From contig NC_064839.1 of assembly GCF_024166365.1 (NCBI RefSeq), positions 14,866,878 through 14,930,877 on the forward strand: a stretch of DNA of 64,000 nucleotides. The letters run 5' to 3'. This document shows, piece after piece, positions 10,555 through 21,995 of the stretch (the first letter of the stretch is position 1; the number at the start of each line of letters is the position of its first letter). Source of the stretch: Elephas maximus indicus. Its lineage: Eukaryota > Chordata > Mammalia > Proboscidea > Elephantidae. A program made the position numbers and the translations under genes. Below the pieces are notes generated by a model. The model saw only the letters and a program-made list of their open reading frames with translations, made no database searches and had not been told where the DNA came from.

Positions 10555-11385
10555 AACAAACTGTTGCCAACAATACCAAGTGTTGGTGAGAATGTGGAAC
10601 AAGCGAACTTTCCCACAGTGCTGGTGGGATGTAAAATGGTACAAAACAGGAAAAAGTTCTGGCGGTTTCTTATAACGTTAAACATATGTGCACCCTGCGA
10701 CCCAGCAAATCCATCCCTAGGTATTTACTCAAAAGAAATGAAAACATATGACCACACAAAAACTTGTCCACGAATGTCTTCAGCAGCTTGATGCATAATA
10801 ACCTCAAATTGGAAACAGCCTCAATGTCCCTCAGCAGGAGAATGGGTAAACAAATTGTATGTTCACACAACAGAATCCTACTCGGCCATAGGAAGGAACC
10901 AACTCTATTGATAAATGCATCAACGTGGACGAATCTCAAAACAACTTAAAGAGCGGAATACAAAAGAGTAATTTCTGTATGATTCCATTTATATGACATT
11001 CTAGAACAAGCAAAACTGAGCTGTGATGATAGCAATTAGAGCAGTGGCTGCTCTGGGGGAGCAGTGACTGGGAAGGATCACGAGGGAACCTTCTAGGGCA
11101 CTGGAAATGTTCCCCATCTCGATCCCATTAGCAGTTATGTTGGTGAATGCATCCAGTTACACACCTCAGAGTTATGTATTTCACTGTATGTAAATTAGAC
11201 TTTAATAACCCCATTGCTGTCGAGTCAATTCCAGCTCACAGTGACCCTATAGGACAGAGTAGAACTGCCCCATCGGGTTTCCAAGGAGTGGCTGGTGGAT
11301 TCGAACTGCTGACCTTTTGGTTGGCAGCTGAGCTCTTAACCACTGCACCACCAGGGCTCAGACTTTAATAAAGTATTGTTAAAAA
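10555..11385 (+). mobile_element. Old L1 (L1M-type) 3' end, split by a SINE
   Basis: The sequence resembles the L1 ORF2 C-terminal and 3' UTR region (caatgtccctcagcaggagaatgggtaaa, tactcggccat), ending ttaaaaaaaag. An AfroSINE sits at 11209-11359. Confidence 0.75.
11209..11359 (-). mobile_element. AfroSINE with 12-bp target duplication
   Basis: A reverse copy flanked by agactttaataa at 11197-11208 and 11360-11371. It is inserted near the end of the old L1. Confidence 0.95.
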
Positions 11386-13330
11386 AAAGAACAAAGCTGT
11401 TATAGAGCCTCCACTCATCCCCCCCGGGATGAAAACAAAGCCCCTGAGGACTTACCCTGGCTTTCCTCTCTCACACTGTCCCGGGGTTCCAGGCGCAGCC
11501 AGGTGCGGCAGTGCTGGGCCTCAAGTGGAGGCCGCTTGTGCTGAGCAGTCACATGTGGGCGGGTGGCCTGTGTATGCGGACCCTGTTCCACACTGAAGCT
11601 GGGCTTCCTTTGGTCTCCTTGCCTGAAGGAGCAGGAGCAGAAGGACTTCACCGGGATGGACTCCTCAAGGGTGATGCGTTTTGAAAGGCTGACATGACTG
11701 GTCTACATCTTAAGAACAAAGACCCGCATTCACATAGAACACTATTCAAACATCTGAGGGTCCTCAAAGGTAAAACCTGGTTCCATGACAGTAAACAATA
11801 ATTAATATGACAGAGTTCAGGATTAGAAAGATGCAGCGCCGTGAGGGGCGATTTTGAAAAGGAGCCTCCTCTGAGGGCTATAGCACTATGGGGGGAGGGG
11901 ACAACATCTGTGTGAACCCTCAGGGCCCACTGCAGGCCTCGTCTTGTCCCCTTGTCCCCATACCCAGCAGAGCATCCAGCAGACACCCACACACATTAGT
12001 GAGTGACTGATTCTGAAGGGAAAGGCTGATTCGTCCCCGTGACCCTGGCAGCCCCTGACATGGGACATTGGCCTTCTTTCACAGAAGACAGGCCTGACTG
12101 GGCTGCCAATGGGTTGCTGCCTGCCAAACCTGGTGACCAACACAGGCCTTGCTCTCCACTCCCTCTGGAAACCCACCAAACAACGGCAAATAAATAAAAA
12201 GTCCTGTGCACCAGGACAGAGAGGGTGGGAGATGGCACAACAGCAAATGAGAAATGTTGGCCCGTCCTGAAGTGTTGGAAAGAAGGGATGGCCAGCCCGC
12301 AGGGCATACACGTGCAGACAGTACCAAGGAGGGGGCGAGTCTTCTGCAGAACTGCAGAAGGGCTCAGACCTGAAGTGATGGGGAGGGAACGGGCTGGTCA
12401 GTGTGGTCTCCGTTCCCACACAAAGAGCCAGGCAGGCAGCCCTGGTCTCTCTCTGGACCACCAGTGTACAGGCCTTGCCGGGGGCTTGCTGCCGTCCCCC
12501 CCCCCGCTCCGCTGTACCCGTCTGTAAAGCCCACCCCAGGTAGACACTCGCCACCTCGGCCCCTGCCTCCAAGAGGAAAGCACACTCTGAGCCAGCATGG
12601 GCCAGTCCTGTGTGTCCCCAGTACAGCACTTTCCTGCTGGCTGGGGTGACTGTCATATGGCCTCACGCCTCAGACCTTCGCAGCCTTCCTCTCTGCCCTG
12701 GTGCCTGACTGGCAGGTCACCTCAGTGGGGCAAACAGAAGCCATCAGAAGAGGACACCCTCATCTTTTCATCTCCGCACCCACAGTCGGAAGCCACCTGT
12801 GCCTGTGGGCTCCACCCTCTCCTCTGTGATCACAACTGAAGGGTCCCTGTTTGGGCCCCAGGCCTGTACCGGAGGACATTCCTCTCCTGCCATTCTTAGG
12901 GGTCTGCTTCCTGCTCTCACCCACTCTCTCGACTGCTGTTCTCTTCTTACTGGGGTACAAACAAGTATCTCCCATCTTTAAAAGCTGTCTCCCTGACCCC
13001 AAAGAAACCTCAGCGCTACCTCATTCTCTGCACTGCTGCCCAGCAACACGTCTCGGAACAGTTGCCGTAGCTGCAATCCCGTCACTTAGTATTCCAAATA
13101 GATTTACTGGAATTTCCTTTTTTATAAGAATTCAGACGCATTCTTTAAATACGCATACAAAAGAGGTCCCACGATATCTATATACGCTTTAACCTCAGTA
13201 ATGCAGGCACTGGCCACGGCACTCAAGAAGCAGGCCAGTCCGGTGCCTTTGAGGGCTGCCCTATGCCCCTCCCTGACTGCTCCCCCTTCCTCCCCTACCC
13301 TGCCCACCTCACCCCACCCCTCCTGGTTAC
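11386..13330. other. GC-rich unique intergenic segment, no gene assigned
   Basis: Several long overlapping frames occur on both strands, the longest 256 residues (minus, 11886-12656), but they carry no recognisable domain, and opposite-strand frames of similar length suggest composition. In human, SLC7A9 lies downstream of CEP89 on the same strand; I looked for its transporter residues and did not find them. A non-coding first exon or promoter cannot be excluded. Confidence 0.35.
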
Positions 13331-13575
13331 CAGGAGCTGCATTTCCTGTGCATCATTACCTTGCTTTTCACCACATGTGTACGTAGCCCCAGAGTAGGTA
13401 TTAGTTATGCATGTCTTGGAACATTACATAACTGGAATCATACTGTCTATATTCTATCAAAACTTGCCCCTTAGACACAATGATATGTGAGCATGATGTA
13501 TGTAGATGTGTGTGGTTCACTCCATCAGGTGCTTTTCCATTTGTTTGCTATCATGAATATGCTACTGTGACCATG
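13331..13575 (-). mobile_element. Ancient L1M fragment, first piece
   Basis: This reverse L1-like sequence (gttatgcatgtcttggaaca, then gaatcatactgt) continues at 20923-21410 after removal of the LTR and the young L1, which were inserted into it. Confidence 0.6.
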
Positions 13576-14098
13576 TGTTATGGATTGGATTGTGTCCCCC
13601 CAAAAATGTGTGTCAATTTGGCTAGGCCATGATTCCCAGTATTGTGTGGTTGTCCACCATTCTGTGATCTGATGTGATTATCCTCTGTGTTGTAAATCCT
13701 AACCTTTATGATATTAAAGAGGCAGGATTAGATGCAGTTATGTTAATGAGGCAGGGCTTAACCTACAGGATTAGGTTGTATACTGAGTCAATCTCTTTTG
13801 AGATATAAAAGACAGAATTGAGCAGAAAGGAGAGGGACCTCATAATACCAAGTAAGAGGAGCCAGGAGCAGAGTGCGTCCTTTGGACCCAGGGTCCCTCC
13901 ACTGAGAAGCTCCTAGATCAGGGAAAGATTGATGACAAGTACCTTCCCCAGAGGCGACAGAGAGAGAAAGCCTTCTGCTAGAGCTGGTGCCCTGAATTTG
14001 GACTTCTAGCCTTCTAAACTGTGAGAGAGTAAGTTTCTGTTTGTTAAAGCCATCCACTTGTGGTATTTCTGTTATAGCAGCACTAGATAACTAAGACA
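13576..14098 (+). mobile_element. Solo MaLR-type LTR with 5-bp duplication
   Basis: It starts tgttatggattggattgtgt and ends taactaagaca. The flanks are ccatg at 13571-13575 and ccatg at 14099-14103, a perfect 5-bp target duplication. Confidence 0.93.
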
Positions 14099-14114
14099 CC
14101 ATGCTTGTATGTGT

Positions 14115-15111
14115 CTTTTTTTTTTTTTAATAACTTTTATTAAGCTTCAAGTGAACGTTTACAAATCCAATCAGTCTGTCACATATAAGTTTACATACAT
14201 CTCACTCCCTACTCCCACTTGCTCTCCCCTTCTTGAGTCAGCCCTTTCAGTCTCTCCTTTCTTGACAATTTTGCGGGCTTCCCTCTCTCTCTATCCTCCC
14301 ATCCCCCCTCCAGACAAGAGTTGCCAACACAATCTCAAGTGTCCACCTGATATAATTAGCTCACTCTTCATCAGCGTCTCTCTCCCTCCCGCTGACCAGT
14401 CCCTTTCATGTCTGATGAGTTGTCTTCGGGGATGGTTCCTGTCCTGTGCCAACAGAAGGTCTGGGGAGCATGGCCGCCGGGATTCCTCTAGTCTCAGTCA
14501 GACCATTAAATTTGGTCTTTTTATGAGAATTTGGGGTCTGTATCCCACTGATCTCCTGCTCCCTCAGGGGTCCTCTGCTGTGCTCCCTGTCAGCGCAGTC
14601 ATCGATTGTGGCCGGGCACCAACTAGTTCTTCTGGTCTCAGGATGATGTAGGTCTCTGGTTCATGTGGCCCTTTGTGTCTCTTGGGCTCTTAGTTGTCGT
14701 GTGGCCTTGGTGTTCTTCATTTTCCTTTGCTCCAGGCGGGTTGAGACCAATTGATGCATCTTAGAAGGCCGCTTGTTAGCATTTAAGACCCCAGACGCCA
14801 CATTTCAAAGTGGGATGCAGAATGATTTCATAATAGAATTATTTTGCCAATTGACTTAGAAGTCCCCGCAAACCATGTTCCCCAGACCCCCGCGCTTGCT
14901 CCGCTGACCTTTGAAGCATTCATTTTATCCCGGAAACTTCTCTGCTTTTGGTCCAGTCCAATTGAGCTGACCTTCCATGTATTGAGTGTTGTCTTTCCCT
15001 TCACCCAAAGCAGTTCTTATCTACTGATTAATCAATAAAAAAACCCTCTCCCTCCCCCCCTCGTAACCACAAAAGTATGTGTTCTTCTCAGGTTTACTAT
15101 TTCTCAAGATC
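14115..15111 (-). repeat. L1 3' UTR
   Basis: Non-coding 3' end of the L1. On the opposite strand it holds a 180-residue open frame (14109-14651) that recurs in other copies. The same 3' UTR family is at 26927-27672 and 47853-48693. Confidence 0.85.
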
Positions 15112-18100
15112 TTATAATAGTGGTCTTATACAATATTTGTCCTTTTGCCTCTGACTAATTTCGCTCAGCATAATGCCTTCCAGGTTCCTCCATGTTATGA
15201 AATGTTTCAGAGATTCGTCACTGTTCTTTATCGATGCGTAGTATTCCATTGTGTGAATATACCACAATTGATTTACCCATTCATCCGTTGATGGACACCT
15301 TGGTTGCCTCCAACTTTTTGCTATTGTAAACAGAGCTGCAATAAACATGGGTGTGCATATATCTGTTTGTGTGAAGGCTCTTGTATCTCTAGGGTATATT
15401 CCCAGGAGTGGTATTTCTGGGTTGTATGGTAGTTCTATTTCTAACTGTTTAAGATAGCGCCAGATAGATTTCCAAAGTGGTTGTACCATTTTACATTCCC
15501 ACCAGCAGTGTATGAGAGTTCCAATCTCTCCGCAGCCTCTCCAACATTTATTATTTTGTGTTTTTTGGATTAATGCCAGCCTTGCTGGTGTGAGATGGAA
15601 TCTCCTCGTAGTTTTAATTTGCATTTCTCTAATGGCTAGTGATCGAGAGCATTTTCTCATGTATCTGTTGGCTGCCTGAATATCTTCCTTAGTGAAATGT
15701 GTGTTCATATCCTTTGCCCACTTCTTGATTGGGTTGTTTGTCTTTTTGTGGTTGAGTTTTGACAGAATCATGTAGATTTTAGAGATCAGGCGCTGGTTGG
15801 AGATGTCATAGCTGAAAATTCTTTCCCAATCTGTAGGTGGTCTTTTTACTCTTTTGGAGAAGTCTTTAGATGAGCATAGGTGTTTGATTTTTAGGAGCTC
15901 CCAGTTATCGGGTTTCTCTTCATCATTTTTGGTAATGTTTTGTATTCTGTTTATGCCTTGTATTAGGGCTCCTAGGGTTCTCCCAATTTTTTCTTCCATG
16001 ATCTTTATCGTTTTAGTCTTTATGTTTAGGTCTTTGATCCACTTGGAGTTAGTTTTTGTGCATGGTGTGAGGTATGGGTCCTGTTTCATTTTTTTGCAAA
16101 TGGATATCCAGTTATGCCAGCACCATTTGTTAAAAAGGCTTTCTTTTCCCCAATTAATTGACACTGGTCCTTTGTCAAATATCAGCTGCTCATACGTGGA
16201 TGGATCTATGTCTGGGTTCTCAGTTCTGTTCCATTGGTCTATGTGCCTGTTGTTGTACCAGTACCAGGCTGTTTTGACTACTGTGGCTGTGTAATAGGTT
16301 CTGAAGTCAGGTAAAGTGAGGCCTCCCACTTTCTTCTTCTTTTTCAGTAGTGCTTTGCTTATCCGGGGCTTCTTTCCCTTCCATATGAAATTGGTGATTT
16401 GTTTCTCCATCCCCTTAAAATATGACATTGGAATTTGCATCGGAAGTGCGTTAAGTGTATAGATGGCTTTTGGTAGAATAGACATTTTTACTATGTTAAG
16501 TCTTCCTATCCATGAGCAAGGTATGTTTTTCCACTTAAGTATGTCCTTTTGAATTTCTTGTAGTAGAGCTTTGTAGTTTTCTTTGTATAGGTCTTTTACA
16601 TCCTTGGTAAGATTTATTCCTAAGTATCTTATCTTCTTGGGGGCTACCGTGAATGGTATTGATTTGGTTATTTCCTCTTCGGTGTTCTTTTTGTTGATGT
16701 AGAGGAATCCAAGTGATTTTTGTATGTTTATTTTATAACCTGAGACTCTGCCAAACTCTTCTATTAGTTTCAGTAGTTTTCTGGAGGATTCCTTAGGGTT
16801 TTCTGTGTATATAATCATGTCATCTGCAAATAGTGATAACTTTACTTCTTCCTTGCCAATCCGGATACCTTTTATTTCTTTGTCTAGCCTGATTGCCCTG
16901 GCTAGGACTTCCAGCACTATGTTGAATAAGAGCGGTGATAAAGGGCATCCTTGTCTGGTTCCCGTTCTCAAGGGAAATGCTTTCAGGTTCTCTCCATTTA
17001 GAGTGATATTGGCTGTTGGCTTTGCAGAGATGCCCTTTATTATGTTGAGGAATTTTCCTTCAATTCCTATTTTGGTAAGAGTTTTTATCATAAATGGGTG
17101 TTGGACTTTGTCAAATGCCTTTTCTGCATCAATTGATAAGATCATGTGGTTTTTGTCTTTTGTTTTATTTATGTGATGGATTACATTAATGGTTTTTCTG
17201 ATATTAAACCAGCCTTGCATACCTGGTATAAATCCCACTTGATCAGGGTGAATTATTTTTTTGATGTGTTGTTGGATTCTATTGGCTAGAATTTTGTTGA
17301 GGATTTTTGCATCAATGTTCATGAGGGATATAGGTCTATAATTTTCTTTTTTTGTAATGTCTTTACCTGGTTTTGGTATCAAGGAGATGGTGGCTTCATA
17401 GAATGAGTGGGGTAGTATTCCGTCATTTTCTATGCTTTGGAATACCTTCAGAAGTAGTGGTGTTAACTCTTCTCTGAAAGTTTGGTAGAACTCTGCAGTG
17501 AAGCCGTCCGGGCCAGGGCTTTTTTTGTTGGGAGTTTTTTGATTACCGTTTCAATCTCTTTTTTTATGGGTCTATTTAGTTGTTCTACTCTGAATGTGTT
17601 AGTTTAGGTAGGTAGTGTTTTTCCAGGAATTCAGCCATTTCTTCTAGGTTTTCAAATTTGTTAGAGTACAATTTTTCATAATAATCTGAAATGATTCTTT
17701 TAATTTCATTTGGTTCTGTTGTGATGTGGTCCTTCTCGTTTCTTATTCGGGTTATTTGTTTCCTTTCCTGTATTTGTTTAGTCAGTCTAGCCAATGGTTT
17801 ATCAATTTTGTTAATTTTTTCAAAGAACCAGCTTTTGGCTTTGTTAATTCTTTCAATTGTTTTTCTGTTCTCTAATTCATTTAGTTCAGCTCTAATTTTT
17901 ATTATTTGTTTTCTTCTGGTGCCTGATGGATTCTTTTGTTGCTCACTTTCTATTTGTTCAAGTTGTAGGGACAGTTCTCTGATTTTGGCTCTTTCTTCTT
18001 TTTGTATGTGTGCATTTATTGATATAAATTGGCCTCTGAGCACTGCTTTTGCTGTGTCCCAGAGGTTTTGATAGGAAGTATTTTCATTCTCGTTGCTTTC

Positions 18101-18922
18101 TATGAATTTCCTTATTCCCTCCTTGATGTCTTCTATAACCCAGTCTTTTTTCAGGAGGGTATTGTTCATTTTCCAAGTATTTGATTTCTTTTCCCTAGTT
18201 TTTCTGTTATTGATCTCTAGTTTTATTGCCTTGTGGTCTGAGAAGATGCTTTGTAATATTTCGATGTTTTGGACTCTGCAAAGGTTTGTTTTATGACCTA
18301 ATATGTGGTCTATTCTAGAGAATGTTCCATGTGTGCTAGAAAAAAAAGTATATTTTGCAGCAGTTGGGTGGAGAGTTCTGTATAAGTCAATGAGGTCAAG
18401 TTGGTTGATTGTTGTAATTAGATCTTCCGTGTCTCTATTGAGCTTCTTACTGGATGTCCTGTCCTTCTCCGAAAGTGGTGTGTTGAAGTCTCCTACTATA
18501 ATTGTGGAGGTATCTATCTCACTTTTCAATTCTGTTAAAATTTGATTTATGTATCTTGCAGCCCTGTCATTGGGTGCATAAATATTTAATATGGTTATGT
18601 CTTCCTGATCAATTGTCCCTTTTATCATTATATAGTGTCCTTCTTTATCCTTTGTGGTGGATTTAAGTCTAAAGTCTATTTTGTCAGAAATTAATATTGC
18701 TACTCCTCTTCTTTTTTGCTTATTGTTTGCTTGACATACTTTTTTCCATCCTTTGAGTTTTAGTTTGTTTGTGTCTCTAAGTCTAAGGTGTGTCTCTTGT
18801 AGGCAGCATATAGACGGATCGTGTTTCTTTATCCAGTCTGTGACTCTCTGTCTCTTTATTGGTGCATTTAGTCCATTTACATTCAGGGTAATTATAGATA
18901 AATAAGTTTTTAGTGCTGTCAT
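15112..18922 (-). pseudogene. L1 ORF2 (endonuclease-reverse transcriptase), two 1-base deletions
   Basis: The first open part (18922-17585, 445 residues) is the APE-type endonuclease, with NVNGLN, CLQETH, GDFNTPL and SDHKAI. The second (open to 15112) carries the RT with [16 protein letters not shown] and LFADDMIIY, and the C-terminal [18 protein letters not shown] cysteine motif. Frame arithmetic (18922 and 17382 differ by two deletions) places a lost base at about 17585, creating the stop, and another in the A-run at about 17514-17520. Total length is about 1270 codons, the usual size. Both deletions lie in the linker before the RT domain. Confidence 0.95.
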
Positions 18923-19381
18923 TTTGATGCCTTTTTATGTGTGTTGTTGACAATTTCATTTTTCCACATACTTTTTTGTGCTGAGGCGTTTTTCTTAGTA
19001 AATTGTGAGATCCTCATTTTCATAGTGTTTGACTTTATGCTAGTTGAGTTGTTATGTTTTTCTTGGCTTTTATCTTGAGTTATAGAGTTGTTATACCTTT
19101 TATGGTTACCTTATTATTTACCCCTATTTTTCTAAGTAAAAACCTAACTTGTATTGTTCTATATCGCCTTGTATCACTCTCCATATGGCAGTTCAATGCC
19201 TCCTGTATTTAGTCCCTCTTTTTGATTATTGTGATCTTTTACCTATTGAGTTCCATGATTCCCTGTTATGTGTATTTTTTTTTTTTAATTAATCTTAATT
19301 TGTTTGTTTTTGTGATTTCCCTATTTGAGTTGATATCAGGACGTTCTGTTTTGTGACCTTGTGTTGTGGTGATATCTGATA

Positions 19382-20432
19382 TTATTGGTTCTCTGACCAA
19401 ACAATATCCTTCAGTATTTCTTGTAACTTTGGTTTGGTTTTTGCAAATTCTCTAAACTTGTGTTTATCTGTAAATATCTTAATTTCTCCTTCATATTTCA
19501 GAGAGAGTTTTGCTGGATATGTGATCCTTGGCTGGCAGTTTTTCTCCTTCAGTGTTCTGTATGTGTCGTCCCATGCCCTTCTTGCCTGCATGGTTTCTGC
19601 TGAGTAGTCTGAACTTATTCTTATTGATTCTCCCTTGAAGGAAACCTTTCTTTTCTCCCTGGCTGCTTTTAAAATTTTCTGTTTATCTTTGGTTTTGGTA
19701 AGTTTGATGATAATATGTCTTGGTGTTTTTCTTTTTGGATCGATCTTAAATGGGGTTCGATGAGCATCTTGGATAGATATCCTTTCGTCTTTCATGATGT
19801 CAGGGAAGTTTTCTGTCAGGAGTCCTTCAACTATTTTCTCTGTGTTTTCTGTCCCCCCTCCCTGTTCTGGGACTCCAATCACCCGCAGGTTATCCTTCTT
19901 GATAGAGTCCCACATAATTCTTAGGGTTTCTTCATTTTTTTTAATTCTTTTATCTGATTTTTTTTCAGCTATGTTGGTATTGATTCCCTGGTCCTCCAGA
20001 TGTCCCAGTCTGCATTCTAATTGCTCAAGTCTGCTCCTCTGACTTCCTATAAAAAAAAAAAAAAAAAAAAAGACTTCCTATTGCGTTGTCTAATTCTGTA
20101 ATTTTATTGTTAATCTTTTGGATGTCTACATGTTGTCTCTCTATGGATTCTTGCAACTTATTAATTTTTCCACTATGTTCTTGAATAATCTTTTTGAGTT
20201 CTTCAACAGTTTTATCGGTGTGTTCCTTGGCTTTTTCTGCAGTTATCCTAATTTCATTTGTGATATCTTTAAGCATTCTGTAAATTAGTTTTTTATATTC
20301 TGTATCTGATAATTCCAGGATTGTATCTTCATTTGGGAAAGATTTTGATTCTTTTGTTTGGGGGCTTGGAGAAGCTGTCATGGTCTGCTTCCTTAAGTGG
20401 TTTGATATGGATTGTTGTCTCCGAGCCATCAC
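19382..20432 (-). pseudogene. L1 ORF1 (RNA-binding protein), one insertion
   Basis: The N-terminal part (135 codons from MMARRQQSISNH, 20432-20025) has a long heptad coiled coil. The C-terminal part (177 residues from 19915) carries the RRM and C-terminal domain features (RVIGVPEQ, then REKRKVSFKGESIRISSDYS). The two are in different frames only because of the 31-bp insertion at 20051-20081. Without it the length is about 339 codons, close to the usual ORF1 length. ORF1p coats L1 RNA in the cytoplasmic ribonucleoprotein. Confidence 0.93.
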
Positions 20433-20914
20433 TGGGAAACTAGTTTTTCCAGAAAATCCGCTAAAAAAAAATGCAGTCAGATCCCTATCCGAGTTCTCCC
20501 TCTGGCTCAGGCTATTCGGATGTTAATGAAGCCGCCTGCGTCCAGTCCAAATCCCGGCGGGACGGTTGCCTGGCTGGGACACTGCTCTTCCTGCTCCGAG
20601 ACCAGTCACTGCCTCCCGGGGACTTCTCCTACCGGCCGCGTCTCACGCCGCCCGCGGAACCGGCTGGTCCCCTTCCCGGGGTTAGTTCATGGGGGTGGAG
20701 CAGCTCTCTGTGCTCGTGCCGTACCTGACTGGTGCGCTGGCTCCAGGCTCTGGAAACAATCGCTGCTTCCCCGTATTAGTTCGTTCTCCGTCTCTAAATC
20801 TGTGTTTGTTGTTCAGGGTTCGTAGATTGTTATGTATGTGATCGATTCACTTGTTTTTCCGTGTCTTTGTTGTAAGAGGGATCCGAGGTAGCGTCTGCCT
20901 AGTCCGCCATCTTC
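20433..20914 (-). promoter_or_regulatory. L1 5' UTR with internal promoter region
   Basis: A GC- and CpG-rich segment between the L1 5' end and the ORF1 ATG. L1 5' UTRs are known to act as internal promoters. No specific factor site is claimed here. Confidence 0.6.
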
Positions 20915-20922
20915 GTATGTGT

Positions 20923-21414
20923 TTTCTTGACACACGTGTACAAGAGTTTCTCTAGGACACAAACACACACATAGGCACATGTCGGTGTGGAATTGCTGGG
21001 TCAGTGGCTATGTACTTCTTCAGCCTTACTAAATAACAACAAATTGCTTTCCAAACCTGCTATATTGGTATTGTCTGCTATTTAAAAAAAAAATTTCCTG
21101 CCCATCTGATGAGGTTAAATGTTATTGAATTGTGGATCCCTGAGTACTGTGCTTATTTGTGTACCTTCTGTGAAATACCTGTTTATGCCTTTCCCAGACT
21201 TTTCCATTGGGCTGTCCTTTTCCTTTTGTAGTTCTTCACGTATTCTGGACTAAAGGCCTCTGTCAGCTGTCGTTGTAGCTTCTCACTCCATGGCTTATCT
21301 TTCCACTTGGGTGAAGAGAAAAGTTCTTAATTTTAAGATTTCTTAATTTTAATGCTATCAAACGTATTATTTTACTTTGTGGCTAGTGCCTTTTTTGTCT
21401 TAAGAAACCATTCT
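20923..21414 (-). mobile_element. Ancient L1M fragment, second piece
   Basis: It includes gtggaattgctgggtcagtg and the text up to the next LTR, typical of reversed L1 ORF2/3' sequence. It continues the piece at 13331-13575. Confidence 0.6.
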
Positions 21415-21831
21415 TGTTATGGATTGAATTATATCCTCCAAAAATATGTTGTAAATCCTAACCCTATACCTGTGGACCTAATCCCATTTGGGGAAAGGGT
21501 TTTCTTTGTCATGTTAATGAGGCCACAGCAGGGTAAGGTGTACCTTAAACCAATCACTTTTGAGATATAAAAGGAGCAGATTAGGCACAGAAGCCAAGGG
21601 AGCACAAATGGGGGAAGACAGACGCCATGCCACATGAAGATCATCAAGGAACCGAGCAGCAGAAGCTGAAAAGAGACAAGGATCTTCTTCCAGAGCCAAC
21701 AGAGAGAAAGCCTTTTCCTAAAGCTGGTGCCCTGAATTCAGACTTCTAGCTGCCTGTGAGAAAATAAATTGGTTTGTTAAAGCCATCCACTTGTGGTATT
21801 TCTGTTATAGCAGCACGAAGAAACGAAGACA
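21415..21831 (+). mobile_element. MaLR-type LTR, older copy
   Basis: It starts tgttatggattgaattatat and ends cgaagaca, with ttaaagccatccacttgtgg near the end as in the other copies. At 417 bp it is shorter than the 520-bp copies and more diverged. No clean target duplication was seen. Confidence 0.8.
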
Positions 21832-21889
21832 CTTCCCTACTCCAAAGTCATGATTATCTTCTAGAAGCTTAGTTTTGTTTTCCACATTT

Positions 21890-21995
21890 AGGTCTATTCA
21901 GCACTGTACAGTAGAAATAAAATGTGAACCACACATGTAATTTAAAATTTTGTAGTAGCCACATTAAAAAAAATAAGGTACAAAAAAGAAAGCAG
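21890..21995 (+). mobile_element. hAT-type (Charlie/MER1-group) DNA transposon, left part
   Basis: The sequence around cagtagaaataaaatgtgaa and gtagtagccacatt is typical of a non-autonomous hAT-Charlie family. It is interrupted by an L1 and continues at 22788. Confidence 0.5.

Larger units (their letters stand above)
14115..20914 (-). mobile_element. Nearly complete L1 retrotransposon (6.8 kb)
   Basis: On the minus strand it starts GAAGATGGCGGACTAGGC at 20914, with a GC-rich 5' UTR (20433-20914), ORF1 (20432-19382), a long spacer, ORF2 (18922-15112), a 3' UTR and a poly(A) tail (poly(T) near 14116-14128). The flanks gtatgtgt at 14107-14114 and 20915-20922 are an 8-bp target duplication. Lesions are few: one 31-bp insertion in ORF1 and two 1-base deletions in ORF2. 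Confidence 0.95.

Noticed and set aside
11886..12656. 256-residue open frame on the minus strand as a gene
   Set aside because: No domain recognised, overlapping frames of similar size on both strands, GC-rich composition, and no sign of exon borders.
15854..18545. Plus-strand frames of 67-146 residues as genes
   Set aside because: They are antisense shadows of L1 ORF2.
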